DNA of 64,000 bases, from assembly GCA_041743085.1 (NCBI GenBank), contig JBGTNL010000033.1, forward strand, positions 62,001 to 126,000, in the 5' to 3' direction. The DNA is from JAFMPW01 sp041743085 (GTDB taxonomy: Bacteria; Bacteroidota; Bacteroidia; Flavobacteriales; Flavobacteriaceae). The notes below the pieces were generated by a model, which saw only the letters and a program-made list of their open reading frames with translations, was not told the origin of the DNA and did not search any database. The stretch's first letter is position 1; each line of letters starts with the position of its first letter. The position numbers and the translations under genes were made by a program. Shown here in pieces: positions 32,871 through 42,323 of the stretch.

Positions 32871-35471
32871 ATGAATATAAATAATTTTACAATAAAATCA
32901 CAGGAAGCTATCCAGCAGGCTCAGCAACTTGCCCAGGCCCTGGAGCATCAACAGGTGGAAAATGAACATTTGTTTAAAGCGGTTTCGGAAGTAGATGAGA
33001 ACGTTTTGCCGTTTATTCTTAAAAAACTGAATGTAAACATCGCATTGATCTCACAAATTCTGGAAAAAGAACTACAGAGTTTCCCTAAAGTTTCAGGAGG
33101 GGAACTTATGTTTTCCAGTGAAGCGGGGAAGACGCTTAACGAGGCGGGCATTATAGCAAAGAAGATGAAGGATGAGTATGTGTCCATTGAGCATTTATTA
33201 ATGGCTATTTTCAAGTCGAAAAGCAAAATTTCGCAAATTTTAAAGGACCAGGGGGTTACTGAAAAAGATCTGAAGGCAGCAATGGAGGAATTGCGTAAAG
33301 GAGGCAATGTAAGCTCTCAAAGTGCCGAGGACACCTATAATTCGCTCGACAAATATGCCCGCAATCTAAATGAATTGGCAGATAGTGGTAAGTTAGATCC
33401 GGTTATTGGGAGGGACGAGGAAATTCGTCGCATTCTACAGATACTTTCGAGAAGAACAAAAAATAATCCCATGCTGGTCGGGGAGCCTGGAACGGGTAAA
33501 ACGGCTATAGCAGAGGGCCTTGCGCACAGGATTATTCAGGGGGATATACCCGAAAACCTGAAAGACAAAATCATTTATTCCCTAGATATGGGTGCGCTGA
33601 TCGCCGGAGCCAAATATAAGGGGGAGTTTGAGGAACGCCTGAAAGCGGTGATCAAGGAAGTTACCTCTTCCGATGGGAATATTGTACTTTTTATAGATGA
33701 GATTCACACGCTGGTTGGCGCAGGAGGTGGCCAGGGGGCAATGGACGCTGCAAATATATTGAAGCCAGCTCTGGCCCGTGGTGAATTGCGGGCAATAGGG
33801 GCAACTACCTTGGACGAGTATCAGAAATACTTTGAAAAGGACAAGGCATTAGAGCGTAGGTTTCAAAGAGTCGTGGTCAACGAACCAGATACGGAAAGTG
33901 CTATTTCTATCCTCAGAGGGCTTAAAGAAAAATATGAAGCCCATCATAAGGTCCGTATAAGGGACGAGGCCGTGATCGCCGCCGTGGAACTCTCGCAACG
34001 CTATATTACCGATAGATTCTTACCAGACAAGGCAATTGACCTCATGGATGAGGCTGCTTCAAAGCTTAGGATGGAAATAAATTCGAAACCCGAGGAATTG
34101 GATGTTCTGGATCGAAAAATCACCCAACTCGAAATTGAGATCGAAGCAATTAAACGAGAGGATGATAAGGCAAAGTTGAAATCACTTAATAGCGATCTGG
34201 GCAATCTGAAAGAAGAACGTGCCGATATTTTTGCCAAATGGGAAAGCGAAAAATCCGTAGTGGACGAAATCCAGAAAACCAAACAGGATATTGAAAACTA
34301 CAAACTCGAGGCGGAACGGGCTGAAAGAAACGGGGACTATGGAAAGGTTGCCGAATTGAGATACGGGAAGATCAAAGAGGCTGATGAAAAATTAGACGGC
34401 CTGCAGGAAGATCTAGCCCAACAACAAACGGCGGGGACCCTGATTAAGGAGGAGGTTACCAACGAGGACATTGCCGAGGTGGTTGCCAAATGGACCGGAA
34501 TACCCGTTACAAAAATGTTACAGAGTGAACGGGAAAAGTTATTGAAATTAGAGGAAGTCCTGCATAAACGTGTCGTAGGACAGGAGGAGGCTATTGAAGC
34601 TGTTTCAGATGCTATCAGACGTAGCCGTGCCGGACTGCAGGATGCCAAGAGGCCCATTGGTTCCTTCCTCTTCCTGGGAACAACCGGCGTTGGTAAAACA
34701 GAATTGGCAAAAACACTGGCAGCCTACCTGTTCGACGATGAAAATGCCATGACGCGTATTGACATGAGTGAATACCAGGAAAGGCATTCCGTAAGCAGAT
34801 TGGTAGGAGCACCTCCGGGCTATGTCGGTTACGATGAAGGCGGTCAACTGACAGAGGCCGTAAGACGCAGACCGTATTCCGTGGTGCTTCTGGATGAAAT
34901 TGAAAAAGCCCATCCGGATACCTTCAATATCCTCCTTCAAGTGCTGGATGAAGGAAGGCTAACCGATAATAAGGGGAGAGTGGCCGACTTTAAGAATACC
35001 ATCATAATTATGACCAGTAATATGGGAAGTCATATTATTCAGGAAACATTTGAGGCTACAAGGGATATTCACAGCGCCATGGAAACCGCAAAAGTAGAGG
35101 TATTGGGATTGCTGAGAAAAACCCTTCGTCCGGAATTTCTTAACCGGATAGATGACATCATCATGTTCACCCCCCTGAACAAGGAAAATATAACGGCAAT
35201 AGTTAAACTGCAATTAGATCACTTAAGGAAGATGCTTTCCAGGCAGCATATAACCATAGATGCCACCGAAGAGGCTATCTCCTATCTTGCGGAAAAAGGC
35301 TATGATCCGCAGTACGGTGCCCGGCCCATTAAAAGGGTAATTCAGAAAGAGGTCCTGAACAATCTTTCCAAAGAGTTGCTGAGTGGAAAGGTGAAAGCAG
35401 ACAGCATTGTATTGATAGATTCTTTTGATGATGGTTTGGTTTTCAGAAATCAGGATGAACTGGTTAAATAA
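32871..35471 (+). CDS. clpB: ATP-dependent disaggregase ClpB
   Basis: 866 residues. A hexameric AAA+ chaperone that rescues aggregated proteins with DnaK. Clp_N repeats at about 1-145; NBD1 with Walker A GEPGTGKT (204-211); the long coiled-coil M domain at about 405-525 (LDRKITQLEIEIEAIKRE); NBD2 with Walker A GTTGVGKT (603-610) and Walker B VVLLDEIEKAH; and a C-terminal small domain with YGARPIKRVIQKEV. M-domain presence marks ClpB, not ClpA/C. No CIRCE-like element is seen upstream. Confidence 0.97.
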   Translation: MNINNFTIKSQEAIQQAQQLAQALEHQQVENEHLFKAVSEVDENVLPFILKKLNVNIALISQILEKELQSFPKVSGGELMFSSEAGKTLNEAGIIAKKMKDEYVSIEHLLMAIFKSKSKISQILKDQGVTEKDLKAAMEELRKGGNVSSQSAEDTYNSLDKYARNLNELADSGKLDPVIGRDEEIRRILQILSRRTKNNPMLVGEPGTGKTAIAEGLAHRIIQGDIPENLKDKIIYSLDMGALIAGAKYKGEFEERLKAVIKEVTSSDGNIVLFIDEIHTLVGAGGGQGAMDAANILKPALARGELRAIGATTLDEYQKYFEKDKALERRFQRVVVNEPDTESAISILRGLKEKYEAHHKVRIRDEAVIAAVELSQRYITDRFLPDKAIDLMDEAASKLRMEINSKPEELDVLDRKITQLEIEIEAIKREDDKAKLKSLNSDLGNLKEERADIFAKWESEKSVVDEIQKTKQDIENYKLEAERAERNGDYGKVAELRYGKIKEADEKLDGLQEDLAQQQTAGTLIKEEVTNEDIAEVVAKWTGIPVTKMLQSEREKLLKLEEVLHKRVVGQEEAIEAVSDAIRRSRAGLQDAKRPIGSFLFLGTTGVGKTELAKTLAAYLFDDENAMTRIDMSEYQERHSVSRLVGAPPGYVGYDEGGQLTEAVRRRPYSVVLLDEIEKAHPDTFNILLQVLDEGRLTDNKGRVADFKNTIIIMTSNMGSHIIQETFEATRDIHSAMETAKVEVLGLLRKTLRPEFLNRIDDIIMFTPLNKENITAIVKLQLDHLRKMLSRQHITIDATEEAISYLAEKGYDPQYGARPIKRVIQKEVLNNLSKELLSGKVKADSIVLIDSFDDGLVFRNQDELVK

Positions 35472-35518
35472 TAGAACCATTCATTGAACTCAAGATGAGT
35501 TCATTAACTTTAACAATG

Positions 35519-35549
35519 CCCGTATTGGAAAATACGGGTACTTTTTTTG
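35519..35549 (+). terminator. Intrinsic terminator of clpB
   Basis: Stem CCCGTATT (35519-35526) with AATACGGG (35531-35538), GGAA loop, then TAC and TTTTTTT. A smaller hairpin (TGAACTC/GAGTTCA) lies just before it at 35485-35503. Confidence 0.85.
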
Positions 35550-35606
35550 TGGTATTGTATATCATGCAGAATGTAGATTTTCTATATTCGTATTAAATAG
35601 TTGCAA

Positions 35607-36203
35607 ATGACTACCAAAGCCGAAAGAACCTCTGCCTATATCATTGAAACAGTTGCTCCCATTTTTAACAGGCAGGGGTATGTAGGAACAAGTATGAGTG
35701 ATCTTACGGAAGCCACCGGGTTAACCAAAGGTGCTTTGTATGGAAACTTTGAGAATAAAGAGGCGTTGGCCCTTGCTGCTTTTGAGTATAGCAGTGTTCG
35801 GCTGCTCAAAGCACTGGACGAAAGGCTTAATTCTAACGGTACGGCATTGCAAAAGCTCTTTGTGCTCACCAATTTCTACAGGCATTATGACGATTTTACC
35901 GATGAACTCGGGGGCTGCCCGGTACTGAATATAGGTGTAGACAGTAATCATAACAATACCGTACTAGCCGCAGCTGCCAGGGAAATAGTACGGACAATTG
36001 AAGGAAAGATTGCCCTGGTTTTGGAAAACGGGGTAAAGAATAATGAACTAAAATTGCCGGTAACCCCGCTGCAATTTGCCAAACAATTATTTACCATGCT
36101 TCAGGGAGCGGTTGCAATGGCCACTATTACGCAAGACCGAAAATATCTTTTAAATACAGTTGCGTATCTGGATGTGCTTATAACTAAGGAGATCAAGAAG
36201 TAA
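35607..36203 (+). CDS. TetR/AcrR-family transcriptional regulator
   Basis: 198 residues. An N-terminal TetR helix-turn-helix covers about 1-50 (AYIIETVAPIFNRQGYVGTSMSD, then TGLTKGALYGNFENKEALA). The C-terminal ligand domain has the FTDELGGCPVLN block seen in the TetR_C_33/YcdC-like branch, with Cys111 in GGCP. ATG 35607 chosen; a TTG six bases upstream is possible. The downstream gene is convergent, so a direct target is not evident. Such regulators often repress efflux or quinone-response genes. Confidence 0.88.
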   Translation: MTTKAERTSAYIIETVAPIFNRQGYVGTSMSDLTEATGLTKGALYGNFENKEALALAAFEYSSVRLLKALDERLNSNGTALQKLFVLTNFYRHYDDFTDELGGCPVLNIGVDSNHNNTVLAAAAREIVRTIEGKIALVLENGVKNNELKLPVTPLQFAKQLFTMLQGAVAMATITQDRKYLLNTVAYLDVLITKEIKK

Positions 36204-36221
36204 TTCGCTAGCATATCAACA

Positions 36222-38696
36222 CTAGTTGGCCACTGCCCTGAATATCCAGGTTTTCCCTTCATACTTTCCATCTAATTTGCTATCTCTCGCTTTTCTGGCC
36301 CCACCGATCGAATCATAGCGTTGTAGATACACATAGCTGTATTTATTCGAAGGCCTGTAGAACGTGCCAGGCTTAAATCCCTGATCTTTCAGTGTGGCCA
36401 CAAATTTATCACGGTACTTCTTTGTACTAAATACATTGGCGATCAGATAAAAACCTGGTAAGAGCCCGTCTTCCCTAACAGCCTCTTCATATTTTTCACC
36501 TTCTTTTGGTTTAACGATACCTTTGTCCTGTTCTGTTTTAATGATAGTATCCTTTTCTTTCGCGGTTTCTTCGGGTGTAGTTTCCGCAGCAATGGAATCC
36601 TGAAGTCGTTGCCGTTCCAGTCTTATGGCCTCCCTTCTTTCACGTTCCCTGATCTCGGCAAGCGATTCCCGTCTTTTCTGTGCCAGGAGTTCTTTGGTTT
36701 CTTCGGTCTTTCTCGCTGCTACAAGAGAATCCCGGTTTTTTTGTTGTTTAACCCGTACGGCTTCCGCTAATTGTTCCCGTTCTTCAACAGCGGCAATTGA
36801 GTCCTGAACACTTTGTTCTTGTGCTCGCCTGACTTCTTCCAGTCTTTCAAGCTTCCTTACTTCTGCAAGGGAGTCCCTTCTTCTTTGCGCAAACAGCTCC
36901 CTGGTTTCTATAGCTTTCCTTACGGCGGCAAGAGAATCCCGGGTTTTTTGTCGTTTAACACGCGCGGCTTCCGCCAATTGTTGCCGTTCTTGGGCAAGGG
37001 CGATCGAATCCTGAACCCGTCGTTGTTCTGCTCGGCTGACCGCTTCCAACCTTTCCAGTTTTCTTAATTCTGCAAGAGAGTCCCGTCTTTCTTGCATTGC
37101 CAACACCCGGGTTTCCCCTGCTTTCCTTAACTCTGCAAGTGAATCCTGGGATTTTTGTTTTTCAACTCGCGCTGCTTCGGCCGGTTTTTCCTGTTCTTCC
37201 CGAACCCCCGGTCGTTGTGCTTGTTGAACTGCTTCCAGTCTTTCCCTTTCCCTTAGTTCAGCCAGCGAATCCCGCCTTTTCTGTGCTGCCAATTCCCCGG
37301 CTTCCTCCGCCTTCCGCATGGCAGTAAGGGAATCCCGGGTTTTCTGTTGTTGCAACCGTTCTGCATACGCCACTTTTTCTCGTTCTTTGACCGTTGCAAT
37401 AGAATCCCGAGATCTTTGTAGGGCCGCCCTTCTTCCATCAACAAAGTCTTTCTCCTTTTGTGCGGCAGCGACAGAATCCTTTACTTTTTGCACTGCCAAT
37501 TTTCGCGATTCGTTGAGCGCACTTTCTCGTTTTACGCTTTCAATTGAGTCGAGCGTTCTCTGCTGTTTTAATCGTTCAGAGAAGGCTTTCTCTTTTTTAA
37601 GGGCGGCAATAGCATCTTTTCTTTCCTGCTTTTGAACTATTCTTGTTTCCCTTTCCAATCGTCGAAGTTCTTTCTTGTCGGCCCCGGCTTTATCTTCTGC
37701 ACGTGCATCCTTTTCAGTTTGAGCCTCGGTTATGATCTGAGGTAATTCTTCCTCTTCCTCATCAATACCAATGACCTTTCGTTTGGAATCACCGGCGCCA
37801 AAATTATACGCAGTAAGAATTTCAAAACTTGGATCCGTGCCTTTTAACTCCTTACTGGTACCGAATTCCATCAAAGCCCCAAAAGAAAATTTTCTGAAGA
37901 ATCTGCCTCCTATTCCTCCCGAAAGCCCATAAAAACTATTGAGCCCCGTCTGAACCCAAAATTTAGGAGTGGAAAAAAGCGTCGTAAATCCAAATTGATT
38001 GTCCTGACCCGGAACGGTTTTCATGTATATAGTGGGTTGCAGAAAGGAAGCTTCCGACGAGCCGAAAACCGCGATTGGGATATTGTAGCTGGCCAGACCA
38101 ATATATACTTTTTCCGTAGGACCGGTCTCCTTTTCTTTCGTGGTAAAATTGTAATCGATTAAGTTTTCTGCGGCTATCCCAATACTAAATCCGTCTAATT
38201 TAAAACGAAGGCTTGGTGCCAGGCGCAGTACAAAATCACTGGTCTCGGCAAAGGAAGGCAGTCCTATGTCCGGATCCGGTTGAAATCTGTCGTCCGCCAA
38301 TTTCCTTACAAATCCGAATAAATTCAATCCAAAAGCGATCTGCGCATTGGACTTCAACTCAAGGGCGTATGCATAATTAAGTGTGCCCCCCGATTGTAAA
38401 AAAATCCCTGTATTATTTTGAAAGAACCCCACCCCGCCCACTGATTCAGTGTTCAATCGTCTGGTATAGTTAAGAAAAAGTGTCGTTGGGTCACCATCTA
38501 CGCTTTGCCATTGCCACCGGGACCATAGGGCAATGGATTGCGGATTATTTCTGTCCAGGGCAAAGACCGGGCTCAGAAAGCTGGAATTGTATTCCGTAAG
38601 GTTGTGTTGTCTGAAGTCGGTCGGTAGGAGCGCCTCCTGTGATTGCATGGAAGAAATCGCCAAAAAAATGAAAAGGAAAAGACCGCGCTTTAACAT
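36222..38696 (-). CDS. PorP/SprF-like barrel fused to a repetitive coiled coil and a SPOR-like end
   Basis: 824 residues. The signal peptide is about 1-20 (ISSMQSQ). The N-terminal 310 residues match type IX secretion outer-membrane PorP/SprF-like barrels (LWSRWQWQSVDGDPTTLFLNY; TIYMKTVPGQDNQFGF). Residues about 318-735 are a highly charged coiled coil with four near-repeats of 63-69 residues (about 451-705), each holding RDSLAE-x-RK and QDSIA. The last 80 residues (LPGFYLIANVFSTKKYRDKF...GKTWIFRAVAN) look like a SPOR-type peptidoglycan-binding domain. It could tie an outer-membrane barrel to the cell wall. The same gene type is known in the phylum, but the repeat length here is striking. Confidence 0.85.
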   Translation of the reverse strand: MLKRGLFLFIFLAISSMQSQEALLPTDFRQHNLTEYNSSFLSPVFALDRNNPQSIALWSRWQWQSVDGDPTTLFLNYTRRLNTESVGGVGFFQNNTGIFLQSGGTLNYAYALELKSNAQIAFGLNLFGFVRKLADDRFQPDPDIGLPSFAETSDFVLRLAPSLRFKLDGFSIGIAAENLIDYNFTTKEKETGPTEKVYIGLASYNIPIAVFGSSEASFLQPTIYMKTVPGQDNQFGFTTLFSTPKFWVQTGLNSFYGLSGGIGGRFFRKFSFGALMEFGTSKELKGTDPSFEILTAYNFGAGDSKRKVIGIDEEEEELPQIITEAQTEKDARAEDKAGADKKELRRLERETRIVQKQERKDAIAALKKEKAFSERLKQQRTLDSIESVKRESALNESRKLAVQKVKDSVAAAQKEKDFVDGRRAALQRSRDSIATVKEREKVAYAERLQQQKTRDSLTAMRKAEEAGELAAQKRRDSLAELRERERLEAVQQAQRPGVREEQEKPAEAARVEKQKSQDSLAELRKAGETRVLAMQERRDSLAELRKLERLEAVSRAEQRRVQDSIALAQERQQLAEAARVKRQKTRDSLAAVRKAIETRELFAQRRRDSLAEVRKLERLEEVRRAQEQSVQDSIAAVEEREQLAEAVRVKQQKNRDSLVAARKTEETKELLAQKRRESLAEIRERERREAIRLERQRLQDSIAAETTPEETAKEKDTIIKTEQDKGIVKPKEGEKYEEAVREDGLLPGFYLIANVFSTKKYRDKFVATLKDQGFKPGTFYRPSNKYSYVYLQRYDSIGGARKARDSKLDGKYEGKTWIFRAVAN

Positions 38697-38787
38697 TGTA
38701 CTTCAAAAACGTTAGATTTATATACTATTTTTAACGTTTGACAGTTAAAATAGAACAAGCGGACAAATTTATACATTCCAATTAAAT

Positions 38788-39333
38788 ATGAAAACAAATG
38801 AACTTTTAATATTCGCACTTTTAGTTCTGAACTTCATGGGTTGTAAGGACGATCCTATAGTACAGGGGGGCTCCGGAGATGCGGCAGTATCTACTTACTA
38901 TTTTATACGTCACGCGGAAAAGGACAGAAATAATCCGGAAGATGTAGACCCGGAACTAAACCAAAGAGGGTTGGGAAGAGCGATGCACTGGGCGGAGATC
39001 TTAAATAAGGTCCCTTTGAACGCAATCTACACCACGGATTTTGAAAGGACATCTATGACGGCGGCACCAACAGCTGTAAAACAGGACATTACGGTTCAAT
39101 ATTATTCTCCCGATGATATCAATATTGAACAATTTAAGACAGATAATCTGGGGAAAAATGTGCTCGTGGTAGGACACAGCAACACCACTCCCGAATTTGT
39201 GAATAAAATGATTGGAGATGAAAAGTACGGAGCTTTGGACGACTACGATAACGGGAGCCTGTTCATTGTCCAGTTGATTGGAGACAAGGTCACGGACACG
39301 CATTTAAACTTTAATTGTAACTGTCCCGAGTGA
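38788..39333 (+). CDS. Histidine phosphatase-family lipoprotein
   Basis: 181 residues. The lipoprotein signal ends NFMGC (Cys19). The phosphoglycerate-mutase-like fold is shown by the FIRHAEKD block (R41, H42), a second Arg in TTDFERTSMTAAP (R87) and the later catalytic His130 in VVGHSNT. It is periplasmic or outer-membrane facing and probably acts on a phosphorylated small molecule; the substrate is unknown. Its end overlaps the convergent next gene by 23 bp. Confidence 0.82.
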   Translation: MKTNELLIFALLVLNFMGCKDDPIVQGGSGDAAVSTYYFIRHAEKDRNNPEDVDPELNQRGLGRAMHWAEILNKVPLNAIYTTDFERTSMTAAPTAVKQDITVQYYSPDDINIEQFKTDNLGKNVLVVGHSNTTPEFVNKMIGDEKYGALDDYDNGSLFIVQLIGDKVTDTHLNFNCNCPE

Positions 39334-40060
39334 CCCTGATATTTTTTAATTCTATCTTTGAAAGCAGTTCCAGATTGCCAGTTTTAAAAAGGCTGTCAAG
39401 AGTGGAAAGAGCAACTTCTTCTTTTGGCTTAAAATTATTGTAATCTACAAATCTGATTCCATTTACGACCCTTTCATTATAAGCCTCCCTGAAGCGCATT
39501 CCGCCCCCATCAACATGAAACTCGTAAGCCAAATAATCGGGTTTAAAAGTTTCCTTGTTGAACCAATAGATATAAACATCCTCAAAATCGTCTCCGCCTC
39601 CCTGTTTATCAAAGCTAACTTGCATTTTATAGTATTTATTATCCCCAATTTTTGTTTCTCCCAGTAATTTTTTATTTACGGCAGCATCGTTTAATCCGTA
39701 GGGCAGATATGCAAAATAATGAACGGAATTAACAGAGTTCCCATATTTACGGGCAAGTGAATCGGCTAGGTTTGCAGGGCGGTTATTTATTAAACGCTGA
39801 AAACTATCCGTCTTTTTTATATCTACTATAACAGCTGAATCTGATGTCGTGATCCGCTTCAGCACTCTTTTATTGCTGACATTTTCCATTTCATAAGTCC
39901 TGTCCCGGAACTCAAAACCAATTGTACTTTTTCTATATAATTTCCCGCCGCAGGAATCAATAGCCCGGTCCACAATCTCATGGGCAGACAATGTTTTCCC
40001 CGGTTCCTGTCCACAGGCTATTATCAGCAATAATAAAAAGGGTAAAATGTATTTTATCAT
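39311..40060 (-). CDS. DUF6503-like lipoprotein
   Basis: 249 residues. The signal MIKYILPFLLLLIIAC puts the lipidated Cys at 16. The mature part is beta-rich (GFEFRDRTYEME, KYYKMQVSFD, DDFEDVYIYWFNKETFKPDYLAYEFH), typical of a one-domain lipid- or polymer-binding periplasmic protein often called DUF6503 in this phylum. No catalytic residues are known. It overlaps the phosphatase gene end by 23 bp and is divergent from smpB. Confidence 0.68.
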   Translation of the reverse strand: MIKYILPFLLLLIIACGQEPGKTLSAHEIVDRAIDSCGGKLYRKSTIGFEFRDRTYEMENVSNKRVLKRITTSDSAVIVDIKKTDSFQRLINNRPANLADSLARKYGNSVNSVHYFAYLPYGLNDAAVNKKLLGETKIGDNKYYKMQVSFDKQGGGDDFEDVYIYWFNKETFKPDYLAYEFHVDGGGMRFREAYNERVVNGIRFVDYNNFKPKEEVALSTLDSLFKTGNLELLSKIELKNIRVTRDSYN

Positions 40061-40175
40061 CGAATAAACTTTCTGTTATAATCGCAAAAATTCCTCATTC
40101 TTTACAATCAGGCCATTAAATAAAAGAATTGTCAGTACCTCCAAATAATAGATTTGTACTTACTTTTGTATCCCG

Positions 40176-40637
40176 ATGCGGAAAAATATCAATATTAAAA
40201 ACAAAAAAGCCAAGTTTTCCTACGAACTTCTGGACACCTTTGTAGCCGGTATAGTACTCTCCGGCACCGAGATTAAATCCATTCGTCTTGGCAAAGCCTC
40301 AATATCCGAAAGTTTTTGCGAATTTAACGATAACAGCGAACTTTTTGTGATCAATATGCAGGTAGATGAATATACGCATGCCTCGCATTTTAATCACCAG
40401 CCTAAAGCAGAACGCAAGCTATTATTAAATGGACAGGAACTTAAAAAATTAAAAAATGAGGTTCAAACCTCCGGATTAACCATTGTGCCGCTGAATCTTT
40501 TTATCAATGACCGGGGATTGGCAAAAGTGAAAATAGCCCTTGCCAAAGGGAAAAAAGTGTTTGATAAGCGAGAGACTATTAAAGACCGGGATAATAAGCG
40601 AAACCTGGACAGGATTAAGAAGCAATTTAATAACTGA
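40176..40637 (+). CDS. smpB: SsrA-binding protein SmpB
   Basis: 153 residues. It binds tmRNA and delivers it to stalled ribosomes for trans-translation. Family blocks are FSYELLDTFVAGIVLSGTEIKSIR, SESFCEFND, ERKLLLN, TIVPLNLFINDRGLAKVKI, and the basic tail with KGKKVFDKRETIKDRDNKR. tmRNA itself was not found in the window. A TACTTTTG at 40161-40168 may be the -7 element, though no well-spaced TTG is present. Confidence 0.96.
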   Translation: MRKNINIKNKKAKFSYELLDTFVAGIVLSGTEIKSIRLGKASISESFCEFNDNSELFVINMQVDEYTHASHFNHQPKAERKLLLNGQELKKLKNEVQTSGLTIVPLNLFINDRGLAKVKIALAKGKKVFDKRETIKDRDNKRNLDRIKKQFNN

Positions 40638-40697
40638 ACTGGAATATATCACTGCCGGTAATAGCTTATGAGAGACAAGGTTGAAACAATTTTTGAT

Positions 40698-41339
40698 TTA
40701 ATTTTTATCTTCAAGAAGCGGCACAAAACGAAAGGTACCCAGTTCCTTGCGTTCAAATTCTTTTTTTGATTTCCTAATGATCAAAGTCATTATTTGCTCA
40801 TCATAACCCACCGGGATAACCAGGCGCCCACCGATTTTTAATTGGGCCATAAGAGTTTTGGGAACTTCCGGAGCCCCTGCCGTCACTATAATGCCATCAA
40901 AAGGAGCTTCCTGCGGAAGACCCTTGTAACCATCTCCGAAAATAAATTTTTTGGGTCTGTAGCCCATCTTCTTAAAGAACAGATTGGTTTTTTTGAAAAG
41001 TTCCAATTGTCTTTCTATAGTATATACGTGTGCCCTAAGGTGCAAAAGAATTGCTGTTTGATATCCACTGCCCGTGCCTATCTCCAATATTTTATCCTTC
41101 GGTTCTACTTGTAACAACTCTGTTTGAAAAGCAACGGTGTATGGTTGAGAAATGGTTTGCTCCGCAGCAATGGGAAACGCCTTGTCCTGATACGCATGTC
41201 CCTCAAAACCACTGTCCATAAATAAATGCCTGGGAACTGTTTGTATGGCATCGAGCACTTTCTTGTCCGCAATTCCCTTTGCCGATACGGTATCGGCCAA
41301 CTTATTTCGCATTCCTTTATGTTTCAAGGTATCTCTCAA
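40698..41339 (-). CDS. pcm: Protein-L-isoaspartate O-methyltransferase
   Basis: 213 residues from the TTG at 41339. It methylates damaged isoaspartyl residues using SAM. Motifs: IPRHLFMD-like TVPRHLFMD, QTISQPYTVAFQTELLQ, SAM-binding ILEIGTGSGYQTA, and GGRLVIPVG. The frame is open to an ATG at 41456, but the extra 39 residues do not resemble the family; the TTG gives MRDTLKHKGMRN, close to the usual MKDTxKHxGLRN start of Flavobacteria and the normal length. Another ATG at 41312 is possible. The gene follows smpB in convergent orientation. Confidence 0.85.
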   Translation of the reverse strand: MRDTLKHKGMRNKLADTVSAKGIADKKVLDAIQTVPRHLFMDSGFEGHAYQDKAFPIAAEQTISQPYTVAFQTELLQVEPKDKILEIGTGSGYQTAILLHLRAHVYTIERQLELFKKTNLFFKKMGYRPKKFIFGDGYKGLPQEAPFDGIIVTAGAPEVPKTLMAQLKIGGRLVIPVGYDEQIMTLIIRKSKKEFERKELGTFRFVPLLEDKN

Positions 41340-41518
41340 CAGTTTGCTTAGATTTACGAAATTAGGAAAAGTTTGGAAGTTAGAGGCTTCAATTTGAATT
41401 TTGGGAACAGATTTCGCAAAATCCGCAAACGTGTGGTTGTATCGGATCTTTATCATATTCAGGCACCAAAAAGGGGTATAAAAAACCTTAGAAAATGATA
41501 TAAATCACGAGCGATTAT

Positions 41519-42310
41519 TTATAAATCCTCCGCAGATGCGATAAGTTCCGCAATGTCCATCACCGCAATGGAAGCCTCTTTTTCCTTGTTTTTTACCCCG
41601 TCGGTGAGCATGGTATTACAGAACGGGCATGCTGCCGCAATGACGTCCGGCTTAGTTTCCATTGCCTGTTCGGTGCGTTCAATATTGACATCTTTGTCCC
41701 CTTTTTCAGGTTCTTTAAACATTTGTCCGCCACCGGCGCCACAGCACAATCCCCTTTTTTTACAATTTTTCATTTCTACCAATTCCGCATCCAGCTTTCG
41801 GATCAGATCTCTTGGCGCTTCATAAATGTTGTTAGCTCTTCCGAGATAACAGGGATCGTGAAATGTGATACGTTTTCCCCTGAATCGCCCACCTTCCAAA
41901 GTTATTTTACCTTCTTCCAGCAATTGGCTTAGAAATTGACTGTGATGTACAACTTCGTAATCACCCCCGAGTCCGGGATACTCGTTCTTGATAGTGTTAA
42001 AACAATGGGGGCATGCCGTTACCAACTTTTTAATGCCATAGGAGTTTAACACGTCTATATTGCCCACAGCCTGCATCTGGAACAGAAATTCGTTTCCCGC
42101 CCTCTTAGCGGGGTCTCCGGTACAACTTTCCTCTGTCCCTAAAACAGCAAAGGATACCTTAGCCTTATTCAATATCTTCACCAGGGCTTTCGTTATTTTT
42201 TTTGCCCTATCGTCAAAACTTCCGGCACAACCCACCCAGAATAGTACTTCGGGCTCTTTGCCTTCTGCAAAGAGTTGCGCCATTGTAGATACATTCAATT
42301 CACTACCCAT
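41519..42310 (-). CDS. Cys-rich (CCG-domain) Fe-S oxidoreductase subunit
   Basis: 263 residues. Two CCG-type cysteine-rich domains of the HdrB/GlpC/LutA sort: WVGCAGSFDDR, VTACPHCFNTIKNEYP, FHDPCYLGR, RGLCCGAGGGQMFKEPE and AAACPFCNTML. It would bind a noncubane or linear Fe-S cluster and take part in electron transfer or disulfide reduction. It is 13 bases from the next minus-strand gene, a membrane-bound ferredoxin partner, so the two form one complex and one operon. Confidence 0.88.
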   Translation of the reverse strand: MGSELNVSTMAQLFAEGKEPEVLFWVGCAGSFDDRAKKITKALVKILNKAKVSFAVLGTEESCTGDPAKRAGNEFLFQMQAVGNIDVLNSYGIKKLVTACPHCFNTIKNEYPGLGGDYEVVHHSQFLSQLLEEGKITLEGGRFRGKRITFHDPCYLGRANNIYEAPRDLIRKLDAELVEMKNCKKRGLCCGAGGGQMFKEPEKGDKDVNIERTEQAMETKPDVIAAACPFCNTMLTDGVKNKEKEASIAVMDIAELIASAEDL

Positions 42311-42323
42311 AGGTTTTTAGCTG

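Noticed and set aside
36580..37350. Regular repeats resembling a CRISPR or satellite array
   Set aside because: The repeats are in frame inside the PorP fusion gene, encode coiled-coil units of 63-69 residues and have no unique spacers.
41340..41456. ATG at 41456 as the pcm start
   Set aside because: The 39 added residues are unlike the family; TTG 41339 matches the usual N-terminus. Not excluded by experiment.
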